The position numbers and the translations under genes are program-made. This document shows, piece by piece, positions 21,805 to 32,885 of a stretch of 64,000 nucleotides of DNA. The notes under the pieces were generated by a model. It was not told where the DNA came from. It saw only the letters and a list, made by a program, of their open reading frames with translations, and did no database searches. Source of the DNA: Helianthus annuus (Eukaryota; Streptophyta; Magnoliopsida; Asterales; Asteraceae); NCBI RefSeq assembly GCF_002127325.2, contig NC_035441.2, forward strand, positions 156,514,840 to 156,578,839. The letters are read 5' to 3'. The first letter of the stretch is position 1. The number at the start of each line of letters is the position of its first letter.

Positions 21805-22224
21805 TGTTGGATCGATGTGTGACCCGAATGAGTCGATCAGAAGAGTTTTTAGTCCATATCAAAGGCGGAATCAGTGATATAAACTTGATTACAGCTTGAT
21901 TCTCCTTAATTCACTTGATTTTATTGATTTCAAAGCTTTACAGATCGTTTGACAAATTGGCAGCACCTCGGCTCTGAAATCCGAATCGTTACAAATGATA
22001 ACCATGCTCAGCTATTTATAGAGTGTTCATTTCGTACGAAACAAGCATTGCCCATTTCGTGTGAAATGGGTCTTTCCCATTTCGTACGAAATGGCTTAAG
22101 CTATTTCGTGCGAAATGACCTCTTCACATACAAAACCTACTTTTCCGTATACTGAGATCTGGTTTATCCTATCTAGACACAAGACTCAATAAAGATGAAG
22201 TTAACAGACATTTATGCACCAACA
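21805..22224 (-). repeat. 5' LTR of Copia element F
   Basis: 420 bp with TGTTGG...CCAACA ends. On the minus strand the TATA box corresponds to 22013-22020 and four CATTTCGTACGAAATG-like palindromes spaced about 24-27 bp lie just upstream at 22028-22120. Size and ends fit a Copia LTR. Confidence 0.85.
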
Positions 22225-24471
22225 AGTAGCGGCTGGGGTTTGAGGTTGTATCGCTGAGAATGAAGAAGACAAAGAGATTGGCAGCTGTACAAGAAGATGT
22301 CAACCAATATTGATTTGTCTGGCAACTAGGTATTTCTCTTGGGCCCACTGATTGCTAAAGAATGGTTGTTGGTCATTTCCTGTTAATGGGCCATAATCAC
22401 TGATTGTCTCTAATATTGGTTTTATTGGGCTGTTATGATCTCTAATGAAGAACCAGTTAAAACACAAGTCAACCAAACCTCTTGAGTCAAATAAATACAA
22501 ATTGTTTTGTCCTCGTTCAAATTGATTCCACGAAAACCTATAGACTAAATTTATTAGTGGAATGTTGAACTAGTGGGTTGTTGAATGAAATACCCAATAG
22601 TCTCATTGGACTTAATTTATTATTGGGCCACGCATGGAAGTCCCAGACATGTGGATGATTGATGAGACTGTTGTTCATGGGCCGGCCTGACATGCTCACA
22701 ACCGGGTTTTCGATTTGTTTGGAGAATATTTTCATAGGGTTAAAGGAGTAAGGTCGCTGCTGAAGTTTCACTTGAATTTTAGGTTTGAGGAAACGACAAA
22801 AGTGAGGGCATAAGTTCTTGGTTTGGGCCCAATTATGTGCACAAAAGTTGGGATTCTTGAATTAATGTCTATTCTTTGGGCCATGATGTAGCAGTTTACT
22901 GGGCCTATTATTCTTGGGTGTTGACAATGATGAGACATGGAGTCGTGGACCCGTCTCTATTCATGAGTTGCAAAGTGGGATCGGGTGTTCGCGAAAGATA
23001 TTTGAGTTAATTTTTAGCGTCAAATTTGTACGGGTTCGAGAGCGTGCAGAATGATGAGGATGATGAAAACTTGATTTCTGTTAAACGTGGGGTAGGCACG
23101 GTTACCGGTGCAAATGTCAAAATTGGTGATGCGACTATTATAGGCCAAAAACGGTATATTTTTTCCGCACGTGAAAATATGTTTTGTTATCGGTGTTCGT
23201 ACATGCTCGAAAGAATTTTGTTTATTGTCATATTCTCGCATTTGGTAACGATTGGAGGAACCTAGAGAGCCAAGACCGGTCTTAACGAGTTCACAAAGTC
23301 GAAGAGCTATGCCTATGATGGAAGTTTTCGGATTAGGTGTTAGCAGAACTTTGGGGGGATACAAGTCGGATCCTACGGGGCTAAGGGAGTTTCATTATCA
23401 ACTAGAATATGCAAAGAAGAAAGTTGCTTTCGTGATTTTTAGAAAAACTGAGAATGTTTGAAAGATTCTGCTCAGTGGAGAGAATTTGCTCAGTGAAGTT
23501 CACGACAGTTCCGCTCAGAGGAGGGAATTTGTTAAGGTTTAGAGATTTTACCAAAGAAATGGGGGGATAAAAATTTTCATATGTTTTGGAATTTCTTCCG
23601 TAAATTTCTAAACGCAATCACATGTGGTGGAGTTTGTGTTTTTCTGGTGATACCAAAGGTTCTGCGTGGAATGTTTTGCACAGACACATATTTGAGGATT
23701 TTAATTAATTCTCCAGCCAGCGTGAAGGGTTTTGCACGGAAACATACAGATATCTAAAGTCTACAGTAGTTTCAAAGCGCTGTTCACTGAAGACCTGAGG
23801 AATCTTTATGAGATTTTACATGGATCTGGGTGTAACTCAATTCGTTGAGTTCGCAAACGATGTACTTGGTCAAGCTGACATCCTGAGTACTGATGCTGAA
23901 GATCCGTAGTGCATTACGTAGTCAACTTCACAAAGGCGAGATAATGATATTTGGATGTAGTTCAACTAAGCATGATGGTTGAGCTTGCAAGTGATATACT
24001 CGTTCTAGTTGACTTCCTGAGTGTTGATCCTGAGGATCAAAGTGCATTACTTGGTCGATTCCACAAAGATGGTTTACAGAAGACAGTTCACCAGAAAACT
24101 CTACCAATGTAGTATGCTTGAATGAAATGGAGTTCTTATGACAAGATCAAGACTTGATGCAGCTTTCAAAGAATGGAACCCTTATCAAATGTCGGTTGGA
24201 GTATTGGAAGATCAGCGGAAGATCGGTCAATTTAGCCTTGTGAGGAAATTGCACAACACCCAACCAGATACGCGTACTTCAAGGGGGAAATACTATATGA
24301 GAAGCTTCAAGGGTTTGGTATTGCTATGAAGACTCAAGTCAATATACTACTTACCTGGATCATCGGTCAAGGGGGAATTTGTTAACACAGAGAAGACGAC
24401 ATCAACAAATACCTGACTGAAGATCGATTGCAGTTGCATTTTCAGCATTCAGCAACGGACAAGGGGGAATT
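22225..24471. other. No recognisable gene; probable decayed Copia internal DNA
   Basis: No frame longer than about 115 codons and no domain that I recognise. Near the right end, CAAGGGGGAATTTGTT occurs at about 24370 and again just before LTR G, so at least the last kilobase is probably the 3' internal part of Copia element G. The left part I cannot assign. Confidence 0.5.
24460..24471 (+). other. Polypurine tract of Copia element G
   Basis: AAGGGGGAATT immediately precedes the LTR start TGTTGG, the usual Copia 3' arrangement. Confidence 0.7.
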
Positions 24472-24938
24472 TGTTGGTGCAGTTTGTGTGTCCGATGCTG
24501 TTCGAATAGATTACTTATTATTTTATGCTGATAATGTAATAGTTAGTGAAACGGTCAAACGAATGTGTATTGACCCGCTCGTTTGAAGTGGTCAAACGAG
24601 AGGGTTATGTGTTTGATCGTGTGTGTTTGCTAGAAAAGTGGGTGTGGGTATAAATACCAACCCCTTGTTCATTTGCAAATTGAGAGAGTTCTCAGAGAGT
24701 TTGGGATGACGTTTTAGTGTTTGGGGGAGTGATCACCACTTGGTCTCTCCCCGGATGTATACTCCTTTGGTATTGTTCGGTTATCTTGTAATCGGGCTGC
24801 TTTGTAATGTTATACAACCGGATTAATACAAAGAAGTTGTTTGTTTGTCTCCAATCTCTCCCGTCTTGAACATAATCACTCACTAATCACGGTTTCGGTC
24901 TGAAATCACGAACCTACACAACATTTTGACCATCAACA
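24472..24938 (+). repeat. 3' LTR of Copia element G
   Basis: 467 bp from TGTTGGTGCAG to CCATCAACA. TATAAATA is at 24649-24656; upstream, CTCGTTTGA (24578-24586) and TCAAACGAG (24592-24600) form a perfect inverted repeat with a 5-base loop. No matching 5' LTR in the window; the element is truncated. Confidence 0.78.
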
Positions 24939-25250
24939 CTTGTTCTTCTAAACCTGATCCTTTGAGGGTTGTACTTTGAGGCAGGTGATTTGAGAAGCTT
25001 TCAAGGGGAGAGAAACTACTGAACTTGTAGATTCTACTTTAACATAGTCAGGCAAGGATATGGATCCTTTGGGTTTTGGCTTTCCTCATCAGCAAATCTT
25101 ATATAATCCAACACTATTGCAAAGGCTGATATAACTAATCTACAAATAAGAAGATACCAAAAGTGGCAGCTCATTCGAAGTAGTGCTTTACGATAAAACG
25201 AATAGCAACTTCCCTCTTAACCCACATCCCCAAATTTGAACAAAAATCAA

Positions 25251-26258
25251 CTAGATTGGCCCTTATTACCACCTGATATCCAAGATGTGGTCAAGGAGTC
25301 CATGACTAGAGAGTTTCGGGTGACAAAACATGAACACACACCCTTGTCATGAAGCACATTGATTCCGAATGCCTTTCGTACACCAAAAATCCCTTCAGTT
25401 TGACAGAAAAGACCGAAACCTTGCAAAGAGTCAGAAGAGTTCATCCGTGGTAAAAGAAGTCAAGGAGATATCAAGATTTTCTTGTGATGAAAGGGAATCA
25501 CAATATTCCTTGAAGTCAACTTTCAAAGTCAAAGAACCTCTAAGGCTATCATTCAATCGTAAGCAAAACTCAAACTGGAATTCCATGAACGGGCCAGGAG
25601 GCGAGCCGGGAAGTAATAGAAGAGCATCATCAGGTGTTATGGCTCGGTTAATGGGGTTGAATAGTTTAATAGACTTTGTTTGTGAGTTGTTACTTTGAAG
25701 ATTAAACAGGATTTCAGTGACCAATGGCTTTCAAAATCTCCAAGGGTGCACTCTAGGAGTAGACCAGCTATGCAGTTGTATGAAAGAAAAGTTTAATGGG
25801 CTAGAAAACCTTTTGTTTATGGCAAAATAGAGCAAAAGTTGAATGAGCTCAAGTTTAGCACATCAGGGAGAGACCTCAGAGCACTTAAACAGATACTTGA
25901 AGCAATTCAAATAACCAAAAGAGGGTTAAAGAACCATGAGCAGTATCTAGACATACAGAAGCCCGACCAACCATGTTCACCCACAGTCAAGGGGACTAGC
26001 TCATCAAAGAGACGTGAACTCGTGAACCGGGCCATTAAACCGGTCAACATGTCTTCAGAAGCTAAGATGATAACAAGTCATTATGATGCTAACCATACAC
26101 GTCGAAAGCAGGTGAACAATAGAAATCTAAAGAACATGAAGGCAACTGATAGGATACCGAACCCAAGGCAACAAAAAAGCCAAACAATGGCGTTGACAAG
26201 CAATGTGTTAACGGGCCATCATCGGATTCGAGCCAAATTAAAAAGTAATCCAATTTGA
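25251..26258 (+). pseudogene. LNG-like: LONGIFOLIA/TRM-like gene, decayed copy
   Basis: Frame-shifted pieces line up in the order expected for LONGIFOLIA (TON1-recruiting-motif) proteins, which act on microtubules in cell elongation. PPDIQDVVKESMTREFR (from about 25273) matches the DLRDVVKDSxxREA block; KEISRFSCDERES and KVKEPLRLSFNRKQ (ORF 25369-25698) match the RFSCDGRE and KELPRLSLDSRE blocks; SGVMARLMGLNSL matches VVARLMGLEAL; and KIEQKLNELKFSTSGRDLRALKQILEAIQ (ending in ORF 25839-26258) matches the KQILEAMQ block. Stops and frameshifts separate the pieces, and the C-terminal half is not seen. So it is a truncated pseudogene, probably carried or cut by surrounding elements. Confidence 0.8.
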
Positions 26259-26333
26259 AGACCAAACACCCAAGAATCAAGCCATTAAACCAATGCAAAA
26301 CAATGAGCAATCATTTAGGTACAGTAATGATGG

Positions 26334-27629
26334 TGTCACAACCCCCAACCCTACCCTGGGCGGGAGCCGTGAGCAGATACAAGTGGTACCGGTGTTTATT
26401 AAAATTGTCGCAGTAGAAAACTTATCAGGATCGGGTGTCAGGAAAAATATTAGAGTTTTCAAAACACCAAAATTTTATTTCATAAGTTGTGGGATAAAAA
26501 CAATATTTACATAAAGGATTTTCCATGGGATAAACCCTTGATTACAAAATACGTTTTATTCAGGTTAACAAAGCCACTTATTTAAGCTTGAGTGCTTCAT
26601 AGCACTTTTTCTTCTCTTCATAGACAATCACCTGAAACACGTTTTAAAAACATTTGATCAGCGGAAATACCGGTGAGTTCCTTCAAATTTATAAAAGACA
26701 CAGTATTGTAATTTACAGCATTAAGAGTTTTTACATTTGTTTATATCTTACTATTACTCAAAAGTATTTGTCACTCGGCAATTTCTGTGACTGTGGTCAT
26801 ATCACTATTGGTCATTCTCCCAACTAGTGAAGATTATCAAGTAGTGTATACAAAACTCCACGTACTGGCAGTAATTTCTCAGTAAGAATACAAAGACTTA
26901 ATCATTGTAAATACAACTAGAAAACATTTAAGGTTTTGAAAGCATTTGATAAAATAGAATGACTTACATTGCAGATTTAGGGTTTCAGTACTAGCCTGCT
27001 GGTTTAATTCCTAGTTTCCTAATTAAGCACACAATGTACACGTATTAGTGTATTAACTCAATTCAACTTTAACGATAATTACGAGATCCAAACCCACAAC
27101 GTGATGACAAAGTATAGCCGTATACAGGTAGCAGTTAAACATCCATTGGTTTGGTTATTAGATCAATCAGACAGGGTACCGTACCAGTTATTCGAGTTAG
27201 CAAGCTGATTACGGGCAGAGATTTAGAACTTCAGTATAATAGCAGTATTACACCAGTATATCGAGAGAGAAAGAGAAAGAGAAAGAAAAGAAACTGAGCA
27301 ACTGTGAATGTACAACGCACATCCCTTTTATAGCTGAATTTAGGGTTTCTCGCGCCCCGCAACAGCTCAGGGCTTCCTTGTCACGGCCTGCGAGGAAGTC
27401 TGGCTAGGGCATAGGTGGCATGACTCAATGGGTAGGCTTGAAACGTGGATGACACGTGTCTCTAGTGAATTTCATACCTCTCGCGCCCCGCGGAGGACCC
27501 TTATGGGTCTGTTGCGGCCCGCGAGAAACATAAAAATATTTTCTTTTTGATTTTTCGTGCTAGTTCTCGCTGTGCGCGTTTGGGGTTTCAATTACGAATT
27601 GTTGTGGGACCTTTTTAAAGGTTGTTATA
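26334..27629 (-). repeat. Solo LTR H (Gypsy, related to LTRs B and D)
   Basis: 1296 bp flanked by the 5-bp duplication GATGG at 26329-26333 and 27630-27634, with no internal region. On the minus strand it ends GGGTTGTGACA; its start reads TATAACAACC where TGTAACAACC is expected, consistent with decay of a methylated C. The minus-strand TATA box corresponds to 27325-27332. Most likely left by recombination between two LTRs. Confidence 0.82.
27325..27530 (-). promoter_or_regulatory. TATA box and CG-rich dyad block of LTR H
   Basis: TATAAAAG on the minus strand at 27325-27332. Upstream lie CTCGCGCCCCGC (near 27350 and 27480) and the opposing GCGGCCCGCGAG (near 27515), giving imperfect inverted repeats. 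Confidence 0.65.
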
Positions 27630-27737
27630 GATGGTGATAAAGTTTCCTTCATATCAAAAGGCAAAACTAATTTGGCTTCTCAAAGTAAACTTGAAGTCCC
27701 AAGAAATGATCAGCCAAAGAAAAATCACATGGTGAGT

Positions 27738-28142
27738 TTGGCTGGATCAACATGGAAGTCCAAAAAGAAATTTGTTGTCACTCGATCCTCGGCATAAGTA
27801 GAATACCGATCAATGGCGACCACAGTGACTGAAAGCTTGTGGGTTCATTGGTTCCTAAAGGATCTTGGAAGAGAACTTAACGGGCTAAGAACTTTGTTGT
27901 GTGACAATTTAGCTGCTAAACACATTGCTAACAACCCTGTTTTTCATGAACGAACAATGCATGTCGAAATGGACTACTATTTTGTGCGAGAACAAGTCAA
28001 TTCAAAGCAATTGAACCCTTTCACATTGATACCAAAATGCAAATTGCTAACTTGTTTACGAAAGCCCTGGGAGCCCAACAACTTCGTATCTTACTTGACA
28101 ATTTGGGTGTTGGAGATCTTCACACTCCAACTTGAGGGGGAG
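27738..28142 (+). pseudogene. Copia RNase H remnant with polypurine tract
   Basis: Translation gives TWKSKKKFVVTRSSA, a stop in place of Glu, then VEYRSMATTVTESLWVHWFL, LLCDNLAAKHIANNPVFHERT and MHVEMDYYFVREQV, the C-terminal RNase H region of Ty1/Copia polyproteins. After a frameshift the end reads as a typical Copia tail (LFTKALG), and TTGAGGGGGAGTATCGAGGG follows as polypurine tract plus a possible LTR start with TG decayed to TA. Only the 3' end of the element is present. Confidence 0.78.
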
Positions 28143-29169
28143 TATCGAGGGCTTCTTACTTTTAGTCAAATATTCATTTTTATTATTTCCATATTTTCGT
28201 GATTGTAGTTTTCTTGCTTAGGTGATCTTAGTTGTTTTCTATTTATTCGTTGTAATCATTGTAATCCCTCAAGAGAATCAATATGAAAATAAGCCTAAAT
28301 TTAATAGATTAGGGATGGTCTAATACCATTTTGTACATCTTCGACGAATTCATGATGCAAAATCACAAACTAAGTGTTCGGTTGATGAGTACAATGAATT
28401 TAGAGATCAGCTGCTTTCCAAAACTTCCCCTCCATATGGATACAGCCATACTTGGTATTGGAATCTTACAGACAATTACAGCGAGGGGAATGAGGAAATG
28501 CATTGAGACCGCCCTGGTGGAACCCTTGATCCCAACATTAATCAACATTTCAACTTGTCGTATTGTTAAAGAATGACTTCCAACACACCTAAAAATTTAT
28601 GTCAGTTATCTCATAAAATGGTGTGGATTGGACTTCTTTCTTTCTTTCTTTCAATATGATCATCGGTAGATATAAGAAGTTTAACTCCAGCTAGTTAGAG
28701 TGGAGTTGTAATCCGTGTTTTCCCATTGTACTTCTTTTTGTCAACTCTTTTTCAATGAATTTATGCAGTCAAAAATATAAAGCAAGTAATCTTTAAGAGA
28801 AAAAAATATCAGATTCTAAGAAACTACGGCACTCTATGCATTAAGATTAGTATATTGCTTAGAAATTTTCAGTAATCTATGCAACATAGTAAGGATCGAA
28901 CGAAAAAACGGATGGCCGAACAATAACTGGAATAATAAAAAAAAACTGAGCTGAGTGAAAATCAATGGTTCTGTTATGATTTTTAGACAACCAGTTTTTA
29001 TGAATCAGTTATGATTATACATATAAATAAGCAAATTAATCAAACCGAAGCAACATTTATATATTTTTTATATTTATAAATAATACGTTTATATATTAGA
29101 AAATTAAGTCGTGTCATATTTATTTGTTATAAACAACGTATTAGTTAGTTTTCGCTTATTCCCTTTTAC
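28143..29169. other. No assignable gene; possible decayed Copia LTR at left
   Basis: The first 150 bases may be the LTR of the preceding Copia remnant, but I cannot place its end. A stretch from about 28336 stays open for roughly 60 codons (includes SVDEYNEFRDQLLSKTSPPY) and has gene-like composition, but I do not recognise it. A short CTTT microsatellite lies at about 28637-28652. The rest is AT-rich. Confidence 0.4.
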
Positions 29170-29476
29170 CAGTGGCGGATCTAGAAAGTTCGTATAGGAG
29201 CAACATTTTAAAGAAAAGGGATAGCGAAATCAGAAAAACGTCAAAATTTTCCAAAATTTATACTACCGCCGGAGCGTTAAGGGGTAGTGGAGGCTACCCC
29301 TTATTACATAGTAGGTCCGCCCCTGGCGGATCTAGAAAGTTCATATAGGGGCAACATTTCAAAGAAAAGAAGTAACGAAATCGAAAAATCGTCAAAATTT
29401 TCCAAAATTTACACTACCGCCGGAGCGTTAAGAGGTATCGGAGGCTAACCCTTATAACATAGTAGGTCTGCCCCTG
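29170..29476. mobile_element. Dimeric hAT-type MITE with 8-bp target duplication
   Basis: Starts CAGTGGCGGATCTAG and ends GGTCTGCCCCTG, an imperfect terminal inverted repeat. CCTTTTAC is duplicated perfectly at 29162-29169 and 29477-29484, the 8-bp size typical of hAT elements. Inside are two head-to-tail copies of about 154 bp, joined at CCCCTGGCGGATC near 29325, so it is a tandem dimer. The flanking ACGTATTA and CTTATTCCCTTTTA stretch is also repeated on both sides. Confidence 0.85.
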
Positions 29477-29865
29477 CCTTTTACGTATTAATTAGTTTTG
29501 GCTTATTCCCTTTTATAAATTAAAAGGATTGCAAATATTTTATATGATACCGATTATAATATAACTGATAATTCGATTGATTAAATGAAAGTATATTGAA
29601 TCTACCAACTTCCAGAGCTGTGTTAAGGGGACCATTTTTTTTCAAAAACTTAATTGACTTTTATAACCGAATCGGTTTATTATGAAAATCTAGAAACTGA
29701 AACATCGTTTTTAGCTGATAGCTAAAGTGAGCTGACTCATGGTCACCCAAACAGGCTTGGCTTATGTTTGTTTAGATCATTTTACATTTTGTATCGTTTT
29801 CTTTTTCATTATAATTATTTAAAATTTAAAACCCATAAGATAATATATAAACAATTGGACCCCTG

Positions 29866-29918
29866 GACACTCTATAATTTTTTTTTTTTTTTGAAAATGG
29901 ACACTCTATAATTTGAAC
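29866..29918. repeat. Small duplication around a poly-T run
   Basis: GGACACTCTATAATTT occurs before and after a T-rich run. Origin unknown. Confidence 0.5.
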
Positions 29919-30149
29919 TTGTATTCCGTCATCAGTATGTTATTAACCTGTGGAACAACCAGTCTTCCAAGCTTTTTGCTGCACCCGCTTCTGCTTCTGC
30001 TACATGTCTATCACCAGTCTCCCTCACCATCGCCTTTCTCGAAATCTTAAACAAGCTTCGTTAAGTTTGTCTCTAGCTAGCTTCTTAATGAAAAAGAAAA
30101 ACCACAACGAAGCTAGCTGGTTTAAGGTCTAACTAATATGGGAACGAAA

Positions 30150-30520
30150 ATTCCCTTTTAACGGCTGGATACCGTCGAAGGTGAATTACTTCGTGTGGAG
30201 ACCGGAGAGCGGATATTGGAAAAATCCTAACTAATGTCGCTTTGGCTAAGAGAGGCATGTCGAAAGGCAGGAACGAGAAGATTTTCAACATAACGACGTC
30301 TATCTATAAGATGGTGGAGGATATAAAGGCAACATCGTATACATGGGTGAAAAATAAAGCTAGAATCTAAACCCTGGATGGAGTATACGGTGTAATTTTA
30401 ATTTGGAAAAGGTTATGTTGTAAGTTGTTTGTATGTTCTTCCAGTTTCTTGCTTGTAAGTTGTAAAAGGTGCCTTGATAAAATAAGTTTCTTTGTCGTCC
30501 AACAAAAAAAAAAAAAGAAA
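30150..30520 (+). pseudogene. 5'-truncated LINE (L1 type) with poly-A tail
   Basis: Frame-shifted translation gives WIPSKVNYFVWR, then ALAKRGMS, which is the zinc-binding segment found at the C-terminus of plant LINE reverse transcriptases (WxPxKVNxFxWR...LxxRG), followed by DIKATSYTWVKNKA, like the last residues of such proteins. About 170 bp further on there is a run of A from about 30505. A truncated 5' end plus a 3' A-tail is the usual form of LINE copies. The left edge is uncertain. Confidence 0.6.
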
Positions 30521-30524
30521 ATCC

Positions 30525-31002
30525 AACATACTAAGTATAAACATGACGCGCTAAGTTGTAACATGTTGGGCAAATCACACGGTAGTCGTAGATATCATAT
30601 GAGAGATCATAAGCTCACAATGAATCTGACCTCAAATATTATAACGCGTTTTAGACGCATTGGCTATGGATATGAAATGATAACTTCACTTCCAGAATGG
30701 GTGACGGGAAATCTACAGTCGGGCAAACAAAAACAAATCTATGAGTTCTTTATGGTACAATAGTGTATTGTATAACGTACTGCTGGATATTACTTGTATA
30801 TTTAGGGAGTGAAAAATCAAGATTCTTACCACTTGAAAGTACAAGCTGCAACCTTTTCCATTTCTTGAGATTCTCCATTATAATTGAGTTAACAAAATGA
30901 ACTAGAAAACACACCACAAGTCAGTCTTCTTATTAGATAAGTACATACACATGTTTCTCTCAATCATATAAAATAACTTGATGGCACTATAAAGGGTGCT
31001 CA
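30525..31002. other. 3' flank of the TCP gene, no gene seen
   Basis: No recognisable coding sequence or element. Because the TCP gene reads leftward, this stretch probably includes its 3' UTR and terminator; I see no clear polyadenylation signal that I would commit to. Confidence 0.4.
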
Positions 31003-31905
31003 TCAATTTCCTTTATCTTGCTCATTTTCTTCAGAAAGAGAATTGGGGTTCATACTCAAATGGAAAGGCCTGATCATCCCTTGGTTTATTGTGTATATAG
31101 GTGAAGCAAATGGGATATGTGAACTCGAAGACGAGGAGCTCAACAACTCGAAGTTTAGTTGCTTTGGATCAAATTGATATCTCGAGTTAGGGTCATGAGA
31201 TGGAGGTGGGTACACAAGAAGTTGAGATCCCGGCACGTTAATGTTGAAGTTATGACTTGTGTCTTCTTGTTGATGAGATGACATTGATCGAAAGCCTCCG
31301 AATTGTGACAAAGACAAATTTGAAGGATTCAAATTGAGGAAAGAACCATTTGGCACCACATTGTTGAACATAATTGGTACTGATGAAGATTGGTCACTTG
31401 ATTGAGCAAGGAAATGATCTTTTCCCTTAGATTTATTAGGATTACAATAATCCTCCCAATTGATACCACTACTACTTGTTTTAACCCCTTCAAGAGTTTC
31501 CGATTGCGAACTAGCATTGATCATCGATTGAAGATCTTGCGTGAAACTAGTTGGCATTTGGAGAGGGGGGAGTTCGTCAATTTCATGTTTCGCTACATCG
31601 AGCAACCAATCAACAGCTTTACTAGGTTGATCAAGCCCGAGCCGGTATTGAAGATCATACAATTGAATAGCAGTTGGTACTGATAGCCTAACGCGTCTAT
31701 CTCTCAATCCTCTCACCGTACAAACTTTACTATGCCGATCTTTCCCACCAAAAGCTCTCGAAACTCGGACAATTCTTGGATCTTTCAATTTTGTCCATGA
31801 TGATGTACTCAAATTAGGTCTAGAGCTATTCTTACCACCATTCGTGCTTTCTTCCTTTGGCGTAAGATCTGATTCTCTAAAACTCGAATTGTTTAACTCA
31901 CTCAT
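31003..31905 (-). CDS. TCP5-like: TCP transcription factor, CIN type (TCP5/13/17-like)
   Basis: An intact 300-residue, intronless frame on the minus strand. Residues about 54-112 form the non-canonical bHLH TCP domain: [21 protein letters not shown] (basic region), [20 protein letters not shown] (helix I and loop) and [17 protein letters not shown] (helix II). The lead-in [11 protein letters not shown] and the short basic region are those of class II CIN proteins of the TCP5, TCP13, TCP17 group, which restrain leaf-margin growth and promote differentiation. No arginine-rich R domain is present, and I see no miR319 target-like site, as expected for this group. The rest is Ser/Asn/Pro-rich. A nuclear DNA-binding regulator; the only clear host gene here. 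Confidence 0.95.
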   Translation of the reverse strand: MSELNNSSFRESDLTPKEESTNGGKNSSRPNLSTSSWTKLKDPRIVRVSRAFGGKDRHSKVCTVRGLRDRRVRLSVPTAIQLYDLQYRLGLDQPSKAVDWLLDVAKHEIDELPPLQMPTSFTQDLQSMINASSQSETLEGVKTSSSGINWEDYCNPNKSKGKDHFLAQSSDQSSSVPIMFNNVVPNGSFLNLNPSNLSLSQFGGFRSMSSHQQEDTSHNFNINVPGSQLLVYPPPSHDPNSRYQFDPKQLNFELLSSSSSSSHIPFASPIYTINQGMIRPFHLSMNPNSLSEENEQDKGN

Positions 31906-31975
31906 AATCGTTGCAACTTTTGTTTGGATCGAATTATATGTCTTCCGGATCGATCAAATTATACACAAATTCCTC

Positions 31976-32335
31976 CTAAGGCCTTAGAAAAAGAAGAGAT
32001 CTGTTCCATAGTAAATTAAACAAGTTAGATCATTAGTAATTACACTAAAAAAAATATAAATAAAAGATCAATCAACTCTCATACACAAACACACATGCAG
32101 TAAGAACATTATAGCTAGAAAATCATTCAGATTAGCTTAATTAAAGGCATCATATCAAATTAAAACACATAAACACACATGCAATAAGAAAATTTCAGCT
32201 ACAAAATCATTTAAAACAGCTAAAATTATAGTAGAATTAAGCACACGAACACACTCTCCATCAAACACACACTCAGACAGAAAGGATTATCTTAAAAACA
32301 CATCAAATCTGCTTAGACTGAATTGAAAACTCACC
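31976..32335 (-). other. Possible 5' UTR intron of the TCP gene
   Basis: On the minus strand TGTCAG/GTGAGT (exon end at 32335) is a strong splice donor, and CTTTTTCTAAG or CCTTAG (intron end about 31983 or 31976) are candidate acceptors about 70-80 bases before the ATG. The stretch between is AT-rich with no open frame. Inferred from sequence only. Confidence 0.5.
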
Positions 32336-32524
32336 TGACAATAGATTAATATCTTCTGGTTCGTTAAACAAAAAATGAAGTGAAATTCGAACAAAAGGAG
32401 TCTCCAAATTCACTTGTCATAACTTGATAGCAAACCCTAGGTAGCTGTTGATAAAGAAGAGATAGAGAGAATAGTTGAGTTGGAAAGGGTTGAAGCGGCC
32501 ATGGCGGATGGAAGGTATAGTAAA

Positions 32525-32545
32525 AGTAAAGATATAAAGCAAAGG
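32525..32545 (-). promoter_or_regulatory. Possible TATA element of the TCP gene
   Basis: CTTTATATCTTTAC on the minus strand, about 200 bases upstream of the proposed splice donor. Weak evidence. Confidence 0.3.
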
Positions 32546-32885
32546 CTGGTAGGGTGCCACGGTGGGCGGTGAGGAACATGATCAATAGCAGTCAACACCT
32601 TATCATAAGATGAACATCAATGGAATGATGATAATGATAATATTAGGGCTAAAAGTTGGAATCACATGGCCATGAAAAGCATGTAAGCTAGGGTTTGGTA
32701 AGGGTAAATTTGGCTAGTAAAAAAGCATAATAATTATTGGGGACCAGTCTTCACTTATTCAAAAGCTGTGGGTCGACTTGCTTTATCGGAAGTTACGAAT
32801 TGAAGTTGAACTAAGCCATTGTGATATTTTTTTTTTTTTTTGGTAATATCATGTGTTGATTTTAGACTATGAGGTATGGGGTGTG

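Noticed and set aside
23020..23461. Overlapping ORFs on both strands near 23.2 kb
   Set aside because: No recognisable domain, several overlapping frames, AT-rich surroundings.
30425..30763. 112-codon ORF crossing the LINE tail
   Set aside because: It runs through the poly-A tract (lysine run) and is an accidental frame.
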